A stretch of 64,000 nt of DNA, taken from assembly GCF_022458895.1 (NCBI RefSeq), contig NZ_JAINFL010000005.1:558001-622000 (forward strand). Reading direction: 5' to 3'. The notes beneath the pieces were generated by a model. It ran no database searches, had not been told where the DNA came from, and worked only from the letters and a program-made list of their open reading frames with translations. Below, piece after piece: positions 7,966 to 18,301 of this stretch. Source of the stretch: Roseihalotalea indica (GTDB lineage Bacteria; Bacteroidota; Bacteroidia; Cytophagales; Cyclobacteriaceae). Both the position numbers and the translations under genes were made by a program. Position 1 is the first letter of the stretch; each line of letters opens with the position of its first letter.

Positions 7966-9735
7966 ATGCATTTAGCCACCCTCGATTGGATTATTGTTGG
8001 TATATACTTTCTCTTTGTTCTCATTGTCGGTCTTATAGTATCCCGGAAAGCCGGAGACAACGTCTCGGAGTTTTTTCTTTCCGGTAGAAACATGGCCTGG
8101 TGGCTGCTTGGTGTATCCATGGTGGCTACCACATTTTCAGCCGACACGCCTAACCTGGTAACGGGCCTGGTACGGGTAGATGGGGTAGCTGGAAACTGGG
8201 CCTGGTGGGCTTTTTTATTAACGGGTATGCTCACCGTGTTTGTGTATGCCAAACTCTGGCGGCGCTCTATGGTACTAACCGATGTAGAGTTTTACGAACT
8301 CCGCTACAGTGGCAAAGCTGCCGCTTTCCTGCGGGGGTTTCGTGCCTTGTACTTAGGACTGGTATTCAATGTGGTAGTGATGGGCGCGGTTTCTTTAGCC
8401 GCTATTAAGTTCGGAGAAATTGTGCTAGGTATGCCCGGGTGGTTAACATTGCTTATAGCAGGGTCTATTACGCTGGCTTATAGTGCTTTTGGTGGTCTTA
8501 AGGCGGTAGTAATTACAGACTTTGTGCAGTTTATTCTGGCTATGATCGGGTCTGTCTGGGCCTGCATTTATTTAGTAAACCATGAGAAAGTAGGCGGATT
8601 AGGTACCTTACTGTCCCACGAAAATGTACAGGAAAAAGCTCATCTCTTTCCCGATTTTTCTGATCCTGCAATATGGGTTCCGATACTGCTAGTACCCTTA
8701 GCAGTGCAGTGGTGGGCATCATATTATCCTGGATCTGAGCCGGGTGGAGGAGGATATATTGCTCAGCGGATGTTTTCTGCGAAGAATGAACGCAATGCCA
8801 TTGGAGCTACCCTGTTTTTCAATGTAGCGCATTATGCCTTACGCCCCTGGCCCTGGATTCTTATTGCTTTGGCTTCTCTGGTTATATTTCCCGAGTTAAC
8901 TGACATACAGGAAGTATTCCCAACGCTCTCAGCAGATAAACTGGGTCATGATGTAGCTTACCCAGCTATGCTGACGATGTTACCAGCTGGTTTGTTAGGA
9001 TTGGTTGCCGCTTCACTTATTGCCGCGTTTATGTCAACCATTTCTACCCAGTTAAATCTGGGGGCTTCCTATTTGGTCAATGACTTTTACCAGCGGTTTA
9101 TGAAGCCGGATGCCACTCAGGGAGAACTGGTGTGGGCTGCTCGCGTAACCACTGTGCTAACGGCTGTGTTAGGGTTAGGGCTAGGATTATTACTTACTGA
9201 TGCCGGTCAGGCCTTTAACCTTCTATTATTACTAGGAGCCGGTACGGGGCTTATTTACATTCTGCGGTGGTTCTGGTGGCGTATCAATGCCATGACAGAA
9301 ATTATCGCTATGATAGCTTCTTTGTTGATCGCTGGGTATTTTACTTTTATCAACCAAAGCATGGAAGGTTGGCAAACCATTGTCATCGGTTCTCTGTTAA
9401 CCACCGTGGTTTGGATTGTGGCAGCTTATGTTACTCCCCCAACCGATGATAAAACCCTTCGGAACTTCTACCAGAAGATAAAACCGGGCGGCAATGGTTG
9501 GGATATGGTGATTAAAAAAGCTCAGGCCGAAGGAGTTCCGATAGAGAAAGAGCAGGGGCAATTACCGCTGGAGATTCTGTGTGTTGTAGTAGGATGTTTT
9601 ACGGTATATGCTGCTTTGTTTGCCATGGGCAACTGGATATATGGCAATACCGGCACAGCTTCATTACTTTCTGTGGTAGCGATTGCCGGTGGTGGGTTCC
9701 TCTTCTGGGCCTGGAAAATACTAAAAGCAAATTAA
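7966..9735 (+). CDS. Sodium/solute symporter (SSS family)
   Basis: The 589-residue inner-membrane transporter has about 13-14 hydrophobic segments. The first helix runs into SRKAGDNVSEFFLSGRNMAW, the hallmark of the sodium:solute symporter (SGLT/PutP) family, followed by STTFSADTPNLVTG-type residues and GGLKAVVITDFVQF. It presumably imports a sugar, sialic acid, amino acid or carboxylate using sodium. The substrate is not readable. Its neighbour upstream is the amino-sugar gene nagB, but a terminator separates them, so a shared substrate is only a guess. Confidence 0.92.
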   Translation: MHLATLDWIIVGIYFLFVLIVGLIVSRKAGDNVSEFFLSGRNMAWWLLGVSMVATTFSADTPNLVTGLVRVDGVAGNWAWWAFLLTGMLTVFVYAKLWRRSMVLTDVEFYELRYSGKAAAFLRGFRALYLGLVFNVVVMGAVSLAAIKFGEIVLGMPGWLTLLIAGSITLAYSAFGGLKAVVITDFVQFILAMIGSVWACIYLVNHEKVGGLGTLLSHENVQEKAHLFPDFSDPAIWVPILLVPLAVQWWASYYPGSEPGGGGYIAQRMFSAKNERNAIGATLFFNVAHYALRPWPWILIALASLVIFPELTDIQEVFPTLSADKLGHDVAYPAMLTMLPAGLLGLVAASLIAAFMSTISTQLNLGASYLVNDFYQRFMKPDATQGELVWAARVTTVLTAVLGLGLGLLLTDAGQAFNLLLLLGAGTGLIYILRWFWWRINAMTEIIAMIASLLIAGYFTFINQSMEGWQTIVIGSLLTTVVWIVAAYVTPPTDDKTLRNFYQKIKPGGNGWDMVIKKAQAEGVPIEKEQGQLPLEILCVVVGCFTVYAALFAMGNWIYGNTGTASLLSVVAIAGGGFLFWAWKILKAN

Positions 9736-9875
9736 ACAGAAACGGGCGATAGGAGTGTATGGAAGAACCGAGCCTGGAGTCCGGGATGAAAAATGGGGTT
9801 GGATAGCAAAATATGCAAGGAGGCCGGAAGCGGGAAGCAGTAGATGTGTAGCCCTAGTAGAATAGACTGACAAAT

Positions 9876-9916
9876 TGCAAGCTTACCGCTTAGCAGTCAG
9901 CCATTTAACAATTTAG
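9876..9916 (-). repeat. Dispersed 41-bp repeat, copy 1
   Basis: Read on the minus strand, this stretch matches 12918-12958 at 34 of 41 positions (shared core GACTGCTA and AAATTGTT). It also contains the low-complexity motif TTAACAATTTAG that recurs before several genes here (10563, 26660, 40750, 51340). It lies in the 214-bp gap before the thioesterase. Confidence 0.6.
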
Positions 9917-9949
9917 CAATAGAACAATAGATCCATCGATTAATAAAAC

Positions 9950-10471
9950 ATGACAAATCAGAAGACAGCGAAGGAGTCGTTTACTACCATGACTGAAATG
10001 GTATTTCCAAATGATACCAATGGGTTAAACGGGCTGATGGGGGGGAGATTATTATACTGGATGGACATTGTGGCGGCTATTGCGGCGCAGAAGCACGCCA
10101 ATAGCTTTGTAGTGACTGCCTCGGTGGATAATGTGTCGTTTTCACATCCGATTAAAATTGGAAATGTTGTAACGCTGAAAGCAAAAGTTACTCGGGCGTT
10201 TAACACTTCTATGGAAATTCACATTGAGGTACAGGCAGAAGATGTTCCTAACGGCGAAATTGTTGAAAGTCATCGAGCTTTTTTTACTATGGTGGCCGTG
10301 AGCCCAGAAGGACGCAAAGTAGAAGTACCCACCCTGATTCCGGAAACTGAAGAAGAACAACAGCTATTTGAAAGTGCCCTGCGCCGACGGCAACTACGCC
10401 TGGTGCTGGCCGGACGTATGCGCCCCGACGAAGCCAAAGAGCTACGCTCTATCTTTGATATTCCCAAGTGA
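9950..10471 (+). CDS. Acyl-CoA thioesterase (hotdog fold)
   Basis: The 173-residue cytoplasmic enzyme hydrolyses acyl-CoA thioesters. The family pattern of YciA/BFIT-type thioesterases is visible: FPNDTNGLNGLMGGRLLYWMD with the conserved Asn/Asp and the helix MDIVAAIAAQKHA, then the strands TASVDNVSFSHPIKIGNVV and ESHRAFFTMVAV. The C-terminal 40 residues are charged and helical (RRRQLRLVLAGRMRPDEAKE), slightly longer than the minimal domain. The substrate chain length is not known. The gene stands alone, with 116 bp to the next. Confidence 0.9.
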   Translation: MTNQKTAKESFTTMTEMVFPNDTNGLNGLMGGRLLYWMDIVAAIAAQKHANSFVVTASVDNVSFSHPIKIGNVVTLKAKVTRAFNTSMEIHIEVQAEDVPNGEIVESHRAFFTMVAVSPEGRKVEVPTLIPETEEEQQLFESALRRRQLRLVLAGRMRPDEAKELRSIFDIPK

Positions 10472-10587
10472 AATGAGAACGAGAAATACGAAGTTGATGA
10501 AGATTGTTTGTTGAACAGAAAGTATACTAAGTTTGGTGCTATTTAGTCTTGATCTGACTCAGTTAACAATTTAGCAATTAACAAGCG

Positions 10588-11088
10588 ATGAGCGACACAA
10601 ATACTAATTTTCTTCCTTTCTTCTTTCAGGAGCCGGTTTATGTGATACCCGAGAATATTGAAAAAAATGGTGTGTCAGAAGAGGCTGAGGTTGAGCCTGC
10701 TTACAAGCCTTTAGGGCAGAATAAACAACAGATTCTGATATTGGTAGAAGAACCTGAAGAAACGCATTTGTCAGAACCAAACAGGGAGCTGCTTCAAAAA
10801 ATTCTGCAAGCACTTTCATTTACGTTAGATGATGTTTATCTGGTCAATGTAGCTCAGGCCCATTCTCCCGAGCAAGTGGCTGGAGATATTTCATTCTCCA
10901 CCTGCATCTCATTTGGCATGCCTCCTGAACCCTGGCAGTTTAGCAACTTTTTTCGGAAATATGAGGTTATGGAGGACGAAACCGAACGAGCGTTTTTGTT
11001 CGCCGATGCCTTAGCCGAGATTGGAAAAGATGTAGAAAAGAAAAAGCAACTCTGGCTAAGCCTCAAAGCGCTCTTTCAGCAAGAGTGA
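10588..11088 (+). CDS. Conserved-looking protein of unknown function
   Basis: This is a 166-residue soluble protein without signal peptide or membrane segment. I do not recognise it. It has an acidic disordered part (about residues 25-45), a strand-like QQILILVEEP, a helix LLQKILQALSF, DDVYLVNVAQA and a closing charged helix. The compact alternating pattern could resemble small nucleic-acid-associated or clamp-loader-type proteins, but this is a weak impression. Its stop is only 4 bp before the ATG of the NlpC/P60 hydrolase, so the two are probably one operon. Confidence 0.7.
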   Translation: MSDTNTNFLPFFFQEPVYVIPENIEKNGVSEEAEVEPAYKPLGQNKQQILILVEEPEETHLSEPNRELLQKILQALSFTLDDVYLVNVAQAHSPEQVAGDISFSTCISFGMPPEPWQFSNFFRKYEVMEDETERAFLFADALAEIGKDVEKKKQLWLSLKALFQQE

Positions 11089-11092
11089 GCGT

Positions 11093-11638
11093 ATGGTTAA
11101 TCCAAAACAGTTACTACTTTTTTACCTGCTGGCCGCCTTAAAGCGATTTGAACTCTATCTGTTGCTATTTTGTGCCATCATAGTAATTGCCGCTCGTCAA
11201 ACTCCTGAGAAGGAAGTTAGTCAGGCTGAGGAAGTTACGGTAGATCCGGTTGTGCTATCCAAAACCGATAGTGTATTACTGTTTGCTGAATCTTTGCTGG
11301 GAGTACCATACCGTTTTGCCGGAAAAAAGCCGAGTGGCTTTGACTGTTCCGGATTTACCCGCTACGTTTATCAACAAGTAGGCCACCCTATTGCCGCCTC
11401 AGCTCGTCATCAGTTCCTGGAAGGGGTTTCGGTAACAACCGCTGAATCTCAGCCGGGCGATCTCGTCTTTTTTACCAGTCGCAGTAAGGTCAATCATGTG
11501 GGTATTGTCAGCCACCGGGAAGCCGGGAAAACCTATTTCATCCATGCCTCAACCAGTAGAGGGGTAGTTACCGATTGCCTGGATATGCCTTATTTTCAGA
11601 AGCGTCTGGCCGGTGTCCGGCGAGTAATGCCTTCTTGA
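11093..11638 (+). CDS. NlpC/P60 (C40) cell-wall peptidase
   Basis: The 181-residue protein has an N-terminal hydrophobic segment (about 7-34), which is an uncleaved anchor or a long signal, and a C-terminal NlpC/P60 domain that cleaves peptide bonds in peptidoglycan stems. The catalytic residues are in place: Cys85 in SGFDCSGFTRYVY, His135 in KVNHVGIVS and His151 in YFIHASTSRGVV. GDLVFF and the closing RVM are typical of the family. It starts 4 bp after the preceding gene. Confidence 0.92.
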   Translation: MVNPKQLLLFYLLAALKRFELYLLLFCAIIVIAARQTPEKEVSQAEEVTVDPVVLSKTDSVLLFAESLLGVPYRFAGKKPSGFDCSGFTRYVYQQVGHPIAASARHQFLEGVSVTTAESQPGDLVFFTSRSKVNHVGIVSHREAGKTYFIHASTSRGVVTDCLDMPYFQKRLAGVRRVMPS

Positions 11639-11905
11639 GTACTTCATCTTAATGCCGGATTAATGATCTTTTTGAGAAAATTACCTTTCTCAATGACTTC
11701 TATGTCAATGCTGAATAGCATACCTCTTCTTAACTAGGCAGACTTACAAAAATACTTACACAACCTAGCTCCGCTATCTTCTAGTTAGGCCTCATTTTTG
11801 TGCGATTGTAGGTGGTGTATAAATCGTTGGCTCATGATAGGTCAACGAGCAAAAGCAAGGAACAACCTAACAATTATCCTTCCTTTTGTTTATTGAAGAA
11901 CAGGT

Positions 11906-12883
11906 ATGAATAGAATGATAGAAAGTGTTACTCAACAGCCAGACCGGCTGAAGAATAAAGATCAATATGCGGTAGCTCCTAATGACTGGGCTATTAACCG
12001 GATGCGCCTGGAGGCTTTGCGGTTTAATAGAATCAGCGAACGGGCTTTGGAAAAGGGGAAAGTCTCCCGACTTGATTATTTCCTGCCTTACGTTACCTGG
12101 GGATTAAAGGCGGCATTTTTGTATAATCGTGGAGAACAGAATGCCCGTGATATTGTCATTCGGGAGCATGAGCTTTTCTTTGAGAATCTCCCAGCGGCTT
12201 TTGATGGATATCGTATCTTACACATCAGTGATCTGCATATTGATAGCCTGCCGGGTGTTGAAAATGATATTTGCGACCGTCTGGAAACCTTATCCTTTGA
12301 TACCGCCGTGTTTACCGGTGATTATCGATGGCATGCTTACGGTGAGTACTCAGAAAAAATATTAGCCCCTCTACGACAGATATTTCAAAATGCTCAGGCT
12401 CCTGACGGAGTATACGCCACCTTAGGCAACCACGATACCCGACATATTGCTGAGCATCTGGAAGAAATGCAGGTACGGGTACTCAATAACGAGAGCATTC
12501 GTATTCAGCGAGGAGAGCAGCAACTTACCTTCACCGGTACCGATGACCCACATAGTTATTTTACCCTGGATGCTGTGCGGTCGCTTGAACATTCAGGCGA
12601 AGGTTTTAAGATTGCTTTAGTGCACTCCCCCGAATTGTATCAGGAGGCAGCTCAGGCTAATTATGATCTGTATTTGTGCGGGCATACGCATGCCGGACAG
12701 GTATGCCTTCCCGGGGGTGTTCCGATCTTAAGAAATCTCTCTAAAGGGCATCATCTGGTAGAAGGGTTATGGCAGCACGATGATATGGTTGGCTATACCA
12801 GCGCCGGGTGTGGCGTATCCGGAATTCCTGTCCGTTTTTTCAGCCGAGGCGAAATTACCCGTTTCACTTTGAGAAAGAAATGA
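11906..12883 (+). CDS. Metallophosphoesterase (YaeI/LpxG-like)
   Basis: The 325-residue calcineurin-type phosphoesterase has the full motif set: HISDLHID (Asp109, His111), FTGDYRW (Asp139), TLGNHDTR, LVHSPE and LCGHTHAGQV. The two-metal centre is therefore intact. The family includes YkuE/YaeI-type and UDP-diacylglucosamine pyrophosphatase-like enzymes that act near the membrane. The first 85 residues are an extra basic N-terminal part without a clear signal. The preceding 267 bp (11639-11905) hold only a short 8-bp hairpin without a T-run. Substrate unknown. Confidence 0.9.
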   Translation: MNRMIESVTQQPDRLKNKDQYAVAPNDWAINRMRLEALRFNRISERALEKGKVSRLDYFLPYVTWGLKAAFLYNRGEQNARDIVIREHELFFENLPAAFDGYRILHISDLHIDSLPGVENDICDRLETLSFDTAVFTGDYRWHAYGEYSEKILAPLRQIFQNAQAPDGVYATLGNHDTRHIAEHLEEMQVRVLNNESIRIQRGEQQLTFTGTDDPHSYFTLDAVRSLEHSGEGFKIALVHSPELYQEAAQANYDLYLCGHTHAGQVCLPGGVPILRNLSKGHHLVEGLWQHDDMVGYTSAGCGVSGIPVRFFSRGEITRFTLRKK

Positions 12884-12917
12884 TACCGGTGATCGCTCAA
12901 TGGCGCTCGGTGCCCAA

Positions 12918-12958
12918 CTAAATTGTTGAATGGCAGACTGCTAGACGCCAAACTTGCA
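12918..12958 (+). repeat. Dispersed 41-bp repeat, copy 2
   Basis: This is an inverted copy of 9876-9916 with 34 of 41 bases identical. It lies in the gap after the metallophosphoesterase. Confidence 0.6.
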
Positions 12959-12979
12959 GATAATACAATCTTTCCACAA

Positions 12980-13018
12980 GGGAGACCTATCTTCGGCCTC
13001 CCGCTTTCGGCCTCCTTT
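12980..13018 (+). terminator. Possible terminator
   Basis: GGGAGACC (12980-12987) can pair with GGCCTCCC (12995-13002) with one mismatch. A second TTTCGGCCTCC and a T-rich stretch follow. It lies within the 373-bp gap 12884-13256 after the metallophosphoesterase, in which I see no gene. Confidence 0.35.
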
Positions 13019-13179
13019 TCTTTCTACCCAGTCCTCGCCACCTTTTTTCCTTTATAGTACTTCGGTTAATCACTCCCTTTTCCGGTTCTCAATCTTCCCG
13101 TCTTCCTGAACCCAATCACCACTTTTTAGGTTGTATGCAAAAGTTCTATGGGGTGTAACGATCTATCGTTTTTCCCTCG

Positions 13180-13187
13180 TATATTTG
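13180..13187 (+). promoter_or_regulatory. Candidate -7 box for gcvP
   Basis: TATATTTG is a perfect match to the Bacteroidota -7 consensus TAnnTTTG and lies 69 bp before the gcvP ATG. No TTTG is seen at the expected -33 spacing, so confidence is limited. No glycine riboswitch was recognised in the gap. Confidence 0.35.
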
Positions 13188-13256
13188 AATTCTGCTTTGA
13201 TACATTCAGCCTACACTACACACTATTTGTAATTCTGATTTCGACTGATTAATCGC

Positions 13257-16169
13257 ATGTCCATGAAATTAAATGTGCATTCCTATCTGCCTTTCGAACG
13301 ACGTCATATCGGGCCCGGCCCCTCAGAAATAACCTCTATGCTGAAGGTGATCGGAGCGGACTCGCTGGATGCGCTCATTGATGAAACCGTACCGGCAGCC
13401 ATTCGCCTGAAAAAACCGCTGAACCTTCCCCAAGCTCAGACTGAAACCGAATTTCTGAACCACCTTCGGCAGATTGCTCAACAAAACAAAGTCGCCAAGT
13501 CCTATGTAGGGCAGGGGTATTACGGATGTCATACTCCCACCGTTATTCAACGAAATATTCTGGAAAACCCCGGCTGGTACACCGCTTACACCCCTTATCA
13601 AGCCGAGATTGCTCAGGGGAGGTTAGAAGCATTGGTTAACTTTCAGACCATGGTGATGGACCTGACGGGTATGGATTTAGCGAATGCCTCGCTTTTAGAC
13701 GAAGCTACCGCCGCAGCAGAAGCCATGAATATGTTTCATAGCTTACGGAAAGGCGATAAAAAGCAGGCAAATACCTTCTTTGTTGACAAAAATACTTTCC
13801 CCCAAACCTTAAATGTCATCCGCACCCGGGCCGAACCTTTGGGGATCAATTTGCGCATTGACTCGCTGAATAATCTGGACACACAGGATGCGGATTTATT
13901 TGGCATTTTGATACAATACCCAGACGCTAACGGCGCAATTTACGATCATAAGGACTTAGTACAGCAAGCAGCAGATGCCGGGATTAAAGTGGCCTTTGCT
14001 GCTGATCTGCTAGCCCTGACACTGTTAACCTCGCCCGGAGAAATGGGAGCCGACTGCGTAGTAGGTACTACCCAGCGGTTTGGCGTACCTATGGGCTTTG
14101 GCGGACCACACGCAGCCTATTTTGCAACCCGTGAAGAATACAAACGACAAATTCCCGGCCGGATCATCGGAGCGTCGGTAGATGCAAAGGGAAATCATGC
14201 ATTAAGAATGGCTCTGCAAACCCGAGAGCAACACATCAAGCGAGATCGAGCAACTTCAAACATCTGCACGGCACAAGTCCTCTTAGCAGTAATGGCCGGG
14301 ATGTATGCGGTATATCACGGGCCGGAAGGACTAAAAAATATTGCCCAACGCACTCACGGATTAACCAAGCTACTAGCCAACGGATTAGAGACCCTGGGGT
14401 TTGAGCAACAGAATAAGCATTACTTTGATACCCTGAAAGTGGCCGTATCTGATAAAGAGACGCTAAAAGCCGCTGCTGAAGAGCAAAATATGAATTTCCG
14501 GTACTTCCGCGACGGTTATGTTGGTATCTCATTAGATGAAACCACCACACTGGAAGATGTAGAGACGGTACTTTCTGTCTATGCAGAAATTGCTGCTAAA
14601 AAGAACGAAAGTAACCTGAACAAGCAAGCGGATGAACTAACCATTGATTGGCCAGCGTCACTCCGGCGGAAAAGCGAGTATCTGACCCATCCGGTGTTTA
14701 ACAGCCATCAGGCCGAACATGAGATGCTGCGCTATATCAAGCACCTAGAGAATAAAGATTTGTCTTTGGTGCATTCAATGATTCCCCTCGGGTCATGTAC
14801 GATGAAGCTGAATGCAACCACTGAGATGATACCAGTTACCTGGCCTGAGTTTGGTCAGTTGCATCCATATGCTCCGGCTGACCAGACTAAAGGCTACCAG
14901 CAATTGCTGGAGAACCTGGAAAATTGGCTGTGCGAGATTACCGGTTTTTCTGCGGTCTCACTACAACCTAACTCCGGAGCTCAGGGCGAGTTTGCCGGGC
15001 TAATGGTTATTCGGGCACACCATCGTCAACATGGAGAGGAGCATCGCGACGTAGCCTTAATTCCTACCTCAGCCCACGGTACTAACTTTGCCAGTGCGGT
15101 AATGGCTGGTATGAAGGTCGTGCTGGTTCAGTGTGATGAGCGGGGTAATATTGATGTGGAAGACTTGAAAGCCAAAGCGGAAAAGCACAGCAGTCAGCTT
15201 GCCTCGCTGATGGTGACCTATCCTTCTACCCACGGAGTTTTTGAAGAAGAAATCCGGGAGATCTGTGATATTGTTCATCAGCACGGTGGGCAGGTGTACA
15301 TGGATGGAGCGAACATGAATGCGCAGGTTGGACTGACCAGTCCGGCCAATATCGGGGCGGATGTATGCCACCTGAACCTGCATAAAACGTTCTGCATTCC
15401 TCACGGTGGGGGTGGGCCTGGTATGGGACCCATTGGAGTAGCACCTCATTTGGCCGCTTTTCTTCCCGGTAATCCGGCGGTGCATTCGGAAGACGAAACG
15501 CTGGATGCTATCTCAGCAGCCCCTTACGGGAGCGCCAGTATCTTACCCATTTCATATGCCTACATTGCCATGATGGGGGGCGAAGGACTAACCCAGGCTA
15601 CCAAAATGGCTATCCTCAATGCTAACTATATTAAAACGCGCCTGGATGGAAAATACCCGGTGCTATATACCGGAAAGCAGGGCAGAAGCGCTCATGAGAT
15701 GATTATTGACTGCCGCGAGTTCAAGAAGGCTGGTATTGAGGTATCTGATATTGCCAAGCGGCTGATGGACTATGGGTTTCATGCGCCTACTGTATCTTTC
15801 CCCGTTGCCGGGACCATGATGATTGAGCCCACCGAAAGTGAAAGTCAGGCAGAACTAGATCGTTTCTGCGACGCACTTATCCAGATTCGGGCTGAGATTC
15901 AGGAAGTTGAAGATGGTCAGGCTGATGCCCAGAACAACGTGCTGAAAAATGCGCCTCATACCATGGCCGTTGCTACTGCTGACGATTGGGACTATCCTTA
16001 TAGCCGGGAAAAAGCAGCATATCCTCTGGCTTTTGTACGGGAAAACAAATTCTGGCCATCGGTCAGCCGCATTGATGATGCCTACGGCGACCGGAACCTG
16101 ATGTGTAGCTGTCTGCCTGTGGAAGCCTATGAAGCTGAGGAAGAGGAAGCTACGCTAAACGCAGTTTAA
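13257..16169 (+). CDS. gcvP: Glycine dehydrogenase (decarboxylating), P-protein
   Basis: The 970-residue full-length P-protein of the glycine cleavage system decarboxylates glycine on pyridoxal phosphate and passes the aminomethyl group to lipoylated H-protein. The N-terminal half starts with the typical FERRHIGP and carries the [10 protein letters not shown] motif. The C-terminal half has [21 protein letters not shown] and the PLP-binding Lys710 in [19 protein letters not shown]. Length is as expected for the fused form. The partners gcvT and gcvH are not in the window. ATG codons at 13257 and 13263 are both possible. A strong terminator follows. Confidence 0.98.
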   Translation: MSMKLNVHSYLPFERRHIGPGPSEITSMLKVIGADSLDALIDETVPAAIRLKKPLNLPQAQTETEFLNHLRQIAQQNKVAKSYVGQGYYGCHTPTVIQRNILENPGWYTAYTPYQAEIAQGRLEALVNFQTMVMDLTGMDLANASLLDEATAAAEAMNMFHSLRKGDKKQANTFFVDKNTFPQTLNVIRTRAEPLGINLRIDSLNNLDTQDADLFGILIQYPDANGAIYDHKDLVQQAADAGIKVAFAADLLALTLLTSPGEMGADCVVGTTQRFGVPMGFGGPHAAYFATREEYKRQIPGRIIGASVDAKGNHALRMALQTREQHIKRDRATSNICTAQVLLAVMAGMYAVYHGPEGLKNIAQRTHGLTKLLANGLETLGFEQQNKHYFDTLKVAVSDKETLKAAAEEQNMNFRYFRDGYVGISLDETTTLEDVETVLSVYAEIAAKKNESNLNKQADELTIDWPASLRRKSEYLTHPVFNSHQAEHEMLRYIKHLENKDLSLVHSMIPLGSCTMKLNATTEMIPVTWPEFGQLHPYAPADQTKGYQQLLENLENWLCEITGFSAVSLQPNSGAQGEFAGLMVIRAHHRQHGEEHRDVALIPTSAHGTNFASAVMAGMKVVLVQCDERGNIDVEDLKAKAEKHSSQLASLMVTYPSTHGVFEEEIREICDIVHQHGGQVYMDGANMNAQVGLTSPANIGADVCHLNLHKTFCIPHGGGGPGMGPIGVAPHLAAFLPGNPAVHSEDETLDAISAAPYGSASILPISYAYIAMMGGEGLTQATKMAILNANYIKTRLDGKYPVLYTGKQGRSAHEMIIDCREFKKAGIEVSDIAKRLMDYGFHAPTVSFPVAGTMMIEPTESESQAELDRFCDALIQIRAEIQEVEDGQADAQNNVLKNAPHTMAVATADDWDYPYSREKAAYPLAFVRENKFWPSVSRIDDAYGDRNLMCSCLPVEAYEAEEEEATLNAV

Positions 16170-16194
16170 TGTATTCACAATATTTAAAAATTGA

Positions 16195-16222
16195 GCCATA
16201 CCGAAACGTATGGCCTTTTTTT
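16195..16222 (+). terminator. Terminator between gcvP and the DUF1801 gene
   Basis: A perfect 7-bp stem GCCATAC/GTATGGC with loop CGAAAC is followed by C and seven T. The other side is also rich in A, so it may work for the convergent minus-strand gene as well. Confidence 0.88.
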
Positions 16223-16284
16223 ATGGGTAACCTCAACCGAAGCACTAGCAGTTGAAATCGTAATTTCTCCTAACATGGAATCAG

Positions 16285-16701
16285 CTAGGGGTGCTTTTCC
16301 CGCATGAAATGTACAGACCGAGCGATTAGTTCGCGTAGCACTTTCATATCAATATCGGCTAGACGATTGACATAAAGGCATGACTTCCCGGTTTTGTGCC
16401 TTCCCAATTGGTTCATCAGTTCTTCGTACTTATCGAAGCCGGCTATGATATATAAGGTGAGGTTTTGCTTGCGAGGTGAGAACCCTGTGATGAACCAATC
16501 TCCCTCCCGACCACTCTCATAGCGGTAATGGTAGGTACCAAAGCCCACAATATTGCTATGCCAGTACTGAGGAGTTTCGCCGGTAATCTCCTGCATCAAA
16601 GTCAATAGTTTAAAACAATCCTCTCGTCGTTGGATGTCCTCTATTGAAGCAAGAAACTCGGTAACATCCCGGTCATTGGGTTGCGTTTTTAGGGTAGCCA
16701 T
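16285..16701 (-). CDS. DUF1801 domain protein
   Basis: The 138-residue cytoplasmic protein is of the DUF1801 (YdhG-like) family. Supporting features are the early helix DVTEFLASIEDIQRREDCFKL, the strand YWHSNIVGFGTYHYRYESG, the segment FSPRKQNLTLYI, LGRHKTGKSCLYVNRLADID and the closing helix ELIARSV. The biochemical role of the family is not established. It lies 73 bp downstream of the histidine kinase on the same strand and could be cotranscribed with it. Confidence 0.88.
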   Translation of the reverse strand: MATLKTQPNDRDVTEFLASIEDIQRREDCFKLLTLMQEITGETPQYWHSNIVGFGTYHYRYESGREGDWFITGFSPRKQNLTLYIIAGFDKYEELMNQLGRHKTGKSCLYVNRLADIDMKVLRELIARSVHFMREKHP

Positions 16702-16774
16702 AAATCAAGTAATTAGCTGAGAAATACATTGGGCCAATTTCGGTATTAAAGAGACTCTCAATAAAAAATATATC

Positions 16775-18301
16775 TTAACTGGACGTTGGTGGCATTAAAT
16801 AAACTTTCACTTCGGTACCTACGCCAAACTGGCTGTTCACTTCTACTTTTCCCTGATACTTTTCCGCAATTCTTTTCACCATATATAGCCCAATGCCAGT
16901 ACCATCCCGGTCCTGATTAAAGCGCATGAACATCCCAAATATTTTAGGCAGGTACTCTGCCTCTATGCCAATACCATTATCTTTCACAGTCAGTACAAAA
17001 TAGCTGTTTTCTTGAGAAGTGGTGATATTGATGACGGGTTTTCGTTCGTAGGAACGATACTTTATAGCATTATCCAGCAGGTTATGCATAGCACTTCTAA
17101 AGAGCCTGAGCGAAAAATAAAGCTGTGGTTCCCGGAAGTTAGTTTGAATCTCCGCCTCGGTGTTCTCGATTGCTTCCCGGTGAGTTACCTGAAACTCATT
17201 AAACACCTTGGAAACATCAATCATCTCAAAATTTTCCATAGCCTCTCGCTGGATTCTGCCTACATCAGAAAGGTCATGAATAATCTCTCTCAACTTAGCT
17301 ACCTGGCTTTTCATCATCTTGAACAACTCCAGGATTTTACCCGACATAGAATTCGTGCTTTTTTCGTATATCAGATGTAGCAAACCTTCTAGGTTGCTAA
17401 TGGGTGCTTTCAAGTCATGCGATGCGGTATATACAAAGTTGTCCAGTTCCTCATTAATTCGGGTGAGCTCTTCTTGTTGAGATCGCTGATCGTGGATGTC
17501 AGTCGCTGTGGCAAACCATTTAGTAACTGTTCCTTGGTTATCTTTCATGCAAAGCGCCCGAGCCAGATGCCAGCGATATGTTTGATCAGCCGCATTCAGC
17601 AATCGGAATTCTCGCTGGAAGGAAGTACCGGTGTTCACAGACTCTTCCCAGGTTAACTGAAAGGCTTCCAGATCGTCCGGATGAATGGTTGAGGTCCATC
17701 CGTCATTCCGGCTTTCCTCAAGGTCTAATCCCGTATAGTCATACCAGTTTTTATTAAAGTAATCAGCCGCTCCTTTTGCCTTGGCTGTCCAAACGATTTG
17801 GGGTATGGTATCAGTGAGAAATTCAAACTGAGCAGCGCTTTGCAGCAGTTCCGCTGTTCGTTCTTCCACTTTTTGCTCCAGAGTTTCGTTTAGAGAGCGC
17901 AGTTCTTCATTCATGCTCTTCCATTGTTCGGCACTGGGAATCAGGATAAGTTTAGGGGTAATAATCACCAATGTGATGGCTGTACCGATGGACGCCAACG
18001 CGGTAATGATACGCACACTTACATCATACTGATACAGGGGCTTCCAGATGTTGACCACATCGAACACATGAGTGGTGCCACAACCTAAAATAAAAACAGC
18101 AAAGAGGCCGAGCATCCACATATAAGTAAAGTCATTTCTCCTCCTGACAATTCTCACTAAACTTAGCGGGATGACGAGATAAGCCAGGGCGATAATACTA
18201 TCCGAGATTGCATAAGGCCATAAGATACCGGGACTCCAAAAGTAACAGTGGCCATGTGGCATGAACGAAGCCTCAGTAAAGTAATTAAAAAATTCTTGCA
18301 T
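16775..18301 (-). CDS. Hybrid-free histidine kinase with ethylene-receptor-like membrane domain, PAS, HisKA, HATPase
   Basis: The kinase has 508 residues from the ATG at 18301; the longer frame from a TTG at 18391 adds 30 residues without family support. Residues 25-125 form three membrane helices resembling the ethylene-binding domain of plant ETR1: Asp34, Tyr41, Ile44, Pro45, Cys74 and His78 occupy the same relative positions as ETR1 Asp25, Tyr32, Ile35, Pro36, Cys65 and His69 (constant offset of 9), in SDSIIALAYLVIP and CGTTH. Cys and His are the Cu(I) ligands in ETR1. A coiled coil (130-165), a PAS domain (165-285), HisKA with phospho-acceptor His295 (ASHDLKAP) and a HATPase domain (NLLDNAIKY, DNGIGI, GTGIGLYMVK) follow. 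It is divergent from a response regulator 92 bp away. Ligand binding is inferred. Confidence 0.9.
   Translation of the reverse strand: MQEFFNYFTEASFMPHGHCYFWSPGILWPYAISDSIIALAYLVIPLSLVRIVRRRNDFTYMWMLGLFAVFILGCGTTHVFDVVNIWKPLYQYDVSVRIITALASIGTAITLVIITPKLILIPSAEQWKSMNEELRSLNETLEQKVEERTAELLQSAAQFEFLTDTIPQIVWTAKAKGAADYFNKNWYDYTGLDLEESRNDGWTSTIHPDDLEAFQLTWEESVNTGTSFQREFRLLNAADQTYRWHLARALCMKDNQGTVTKWFATATDIHDQRSQQEELTRINEELDNFVYTASHDLKAPISNLEGLLHLIYEKSTNSMSGKILELFKMMKSQVAKLREIIHDLSDVGRIQREAMENFEMIDVSKVFNEFQVTHREAIENTEAEIQTNFREPQLYFSLRLFRSAMHNLLDNAIKYRSYERKPVINITTSQENSYFVLTVKDNGIGIEAEYLPKIFGMFMRFNQDRDGTGIGLYMVKRIAEKYQGKVEVNSQFGVGTEVKVYLMPPTSS

Noticed and set aside
11671..11693. Terminator after the NlpC/P60 gene
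   Set aside because: The stem is only 8 bp and no T-run follows.
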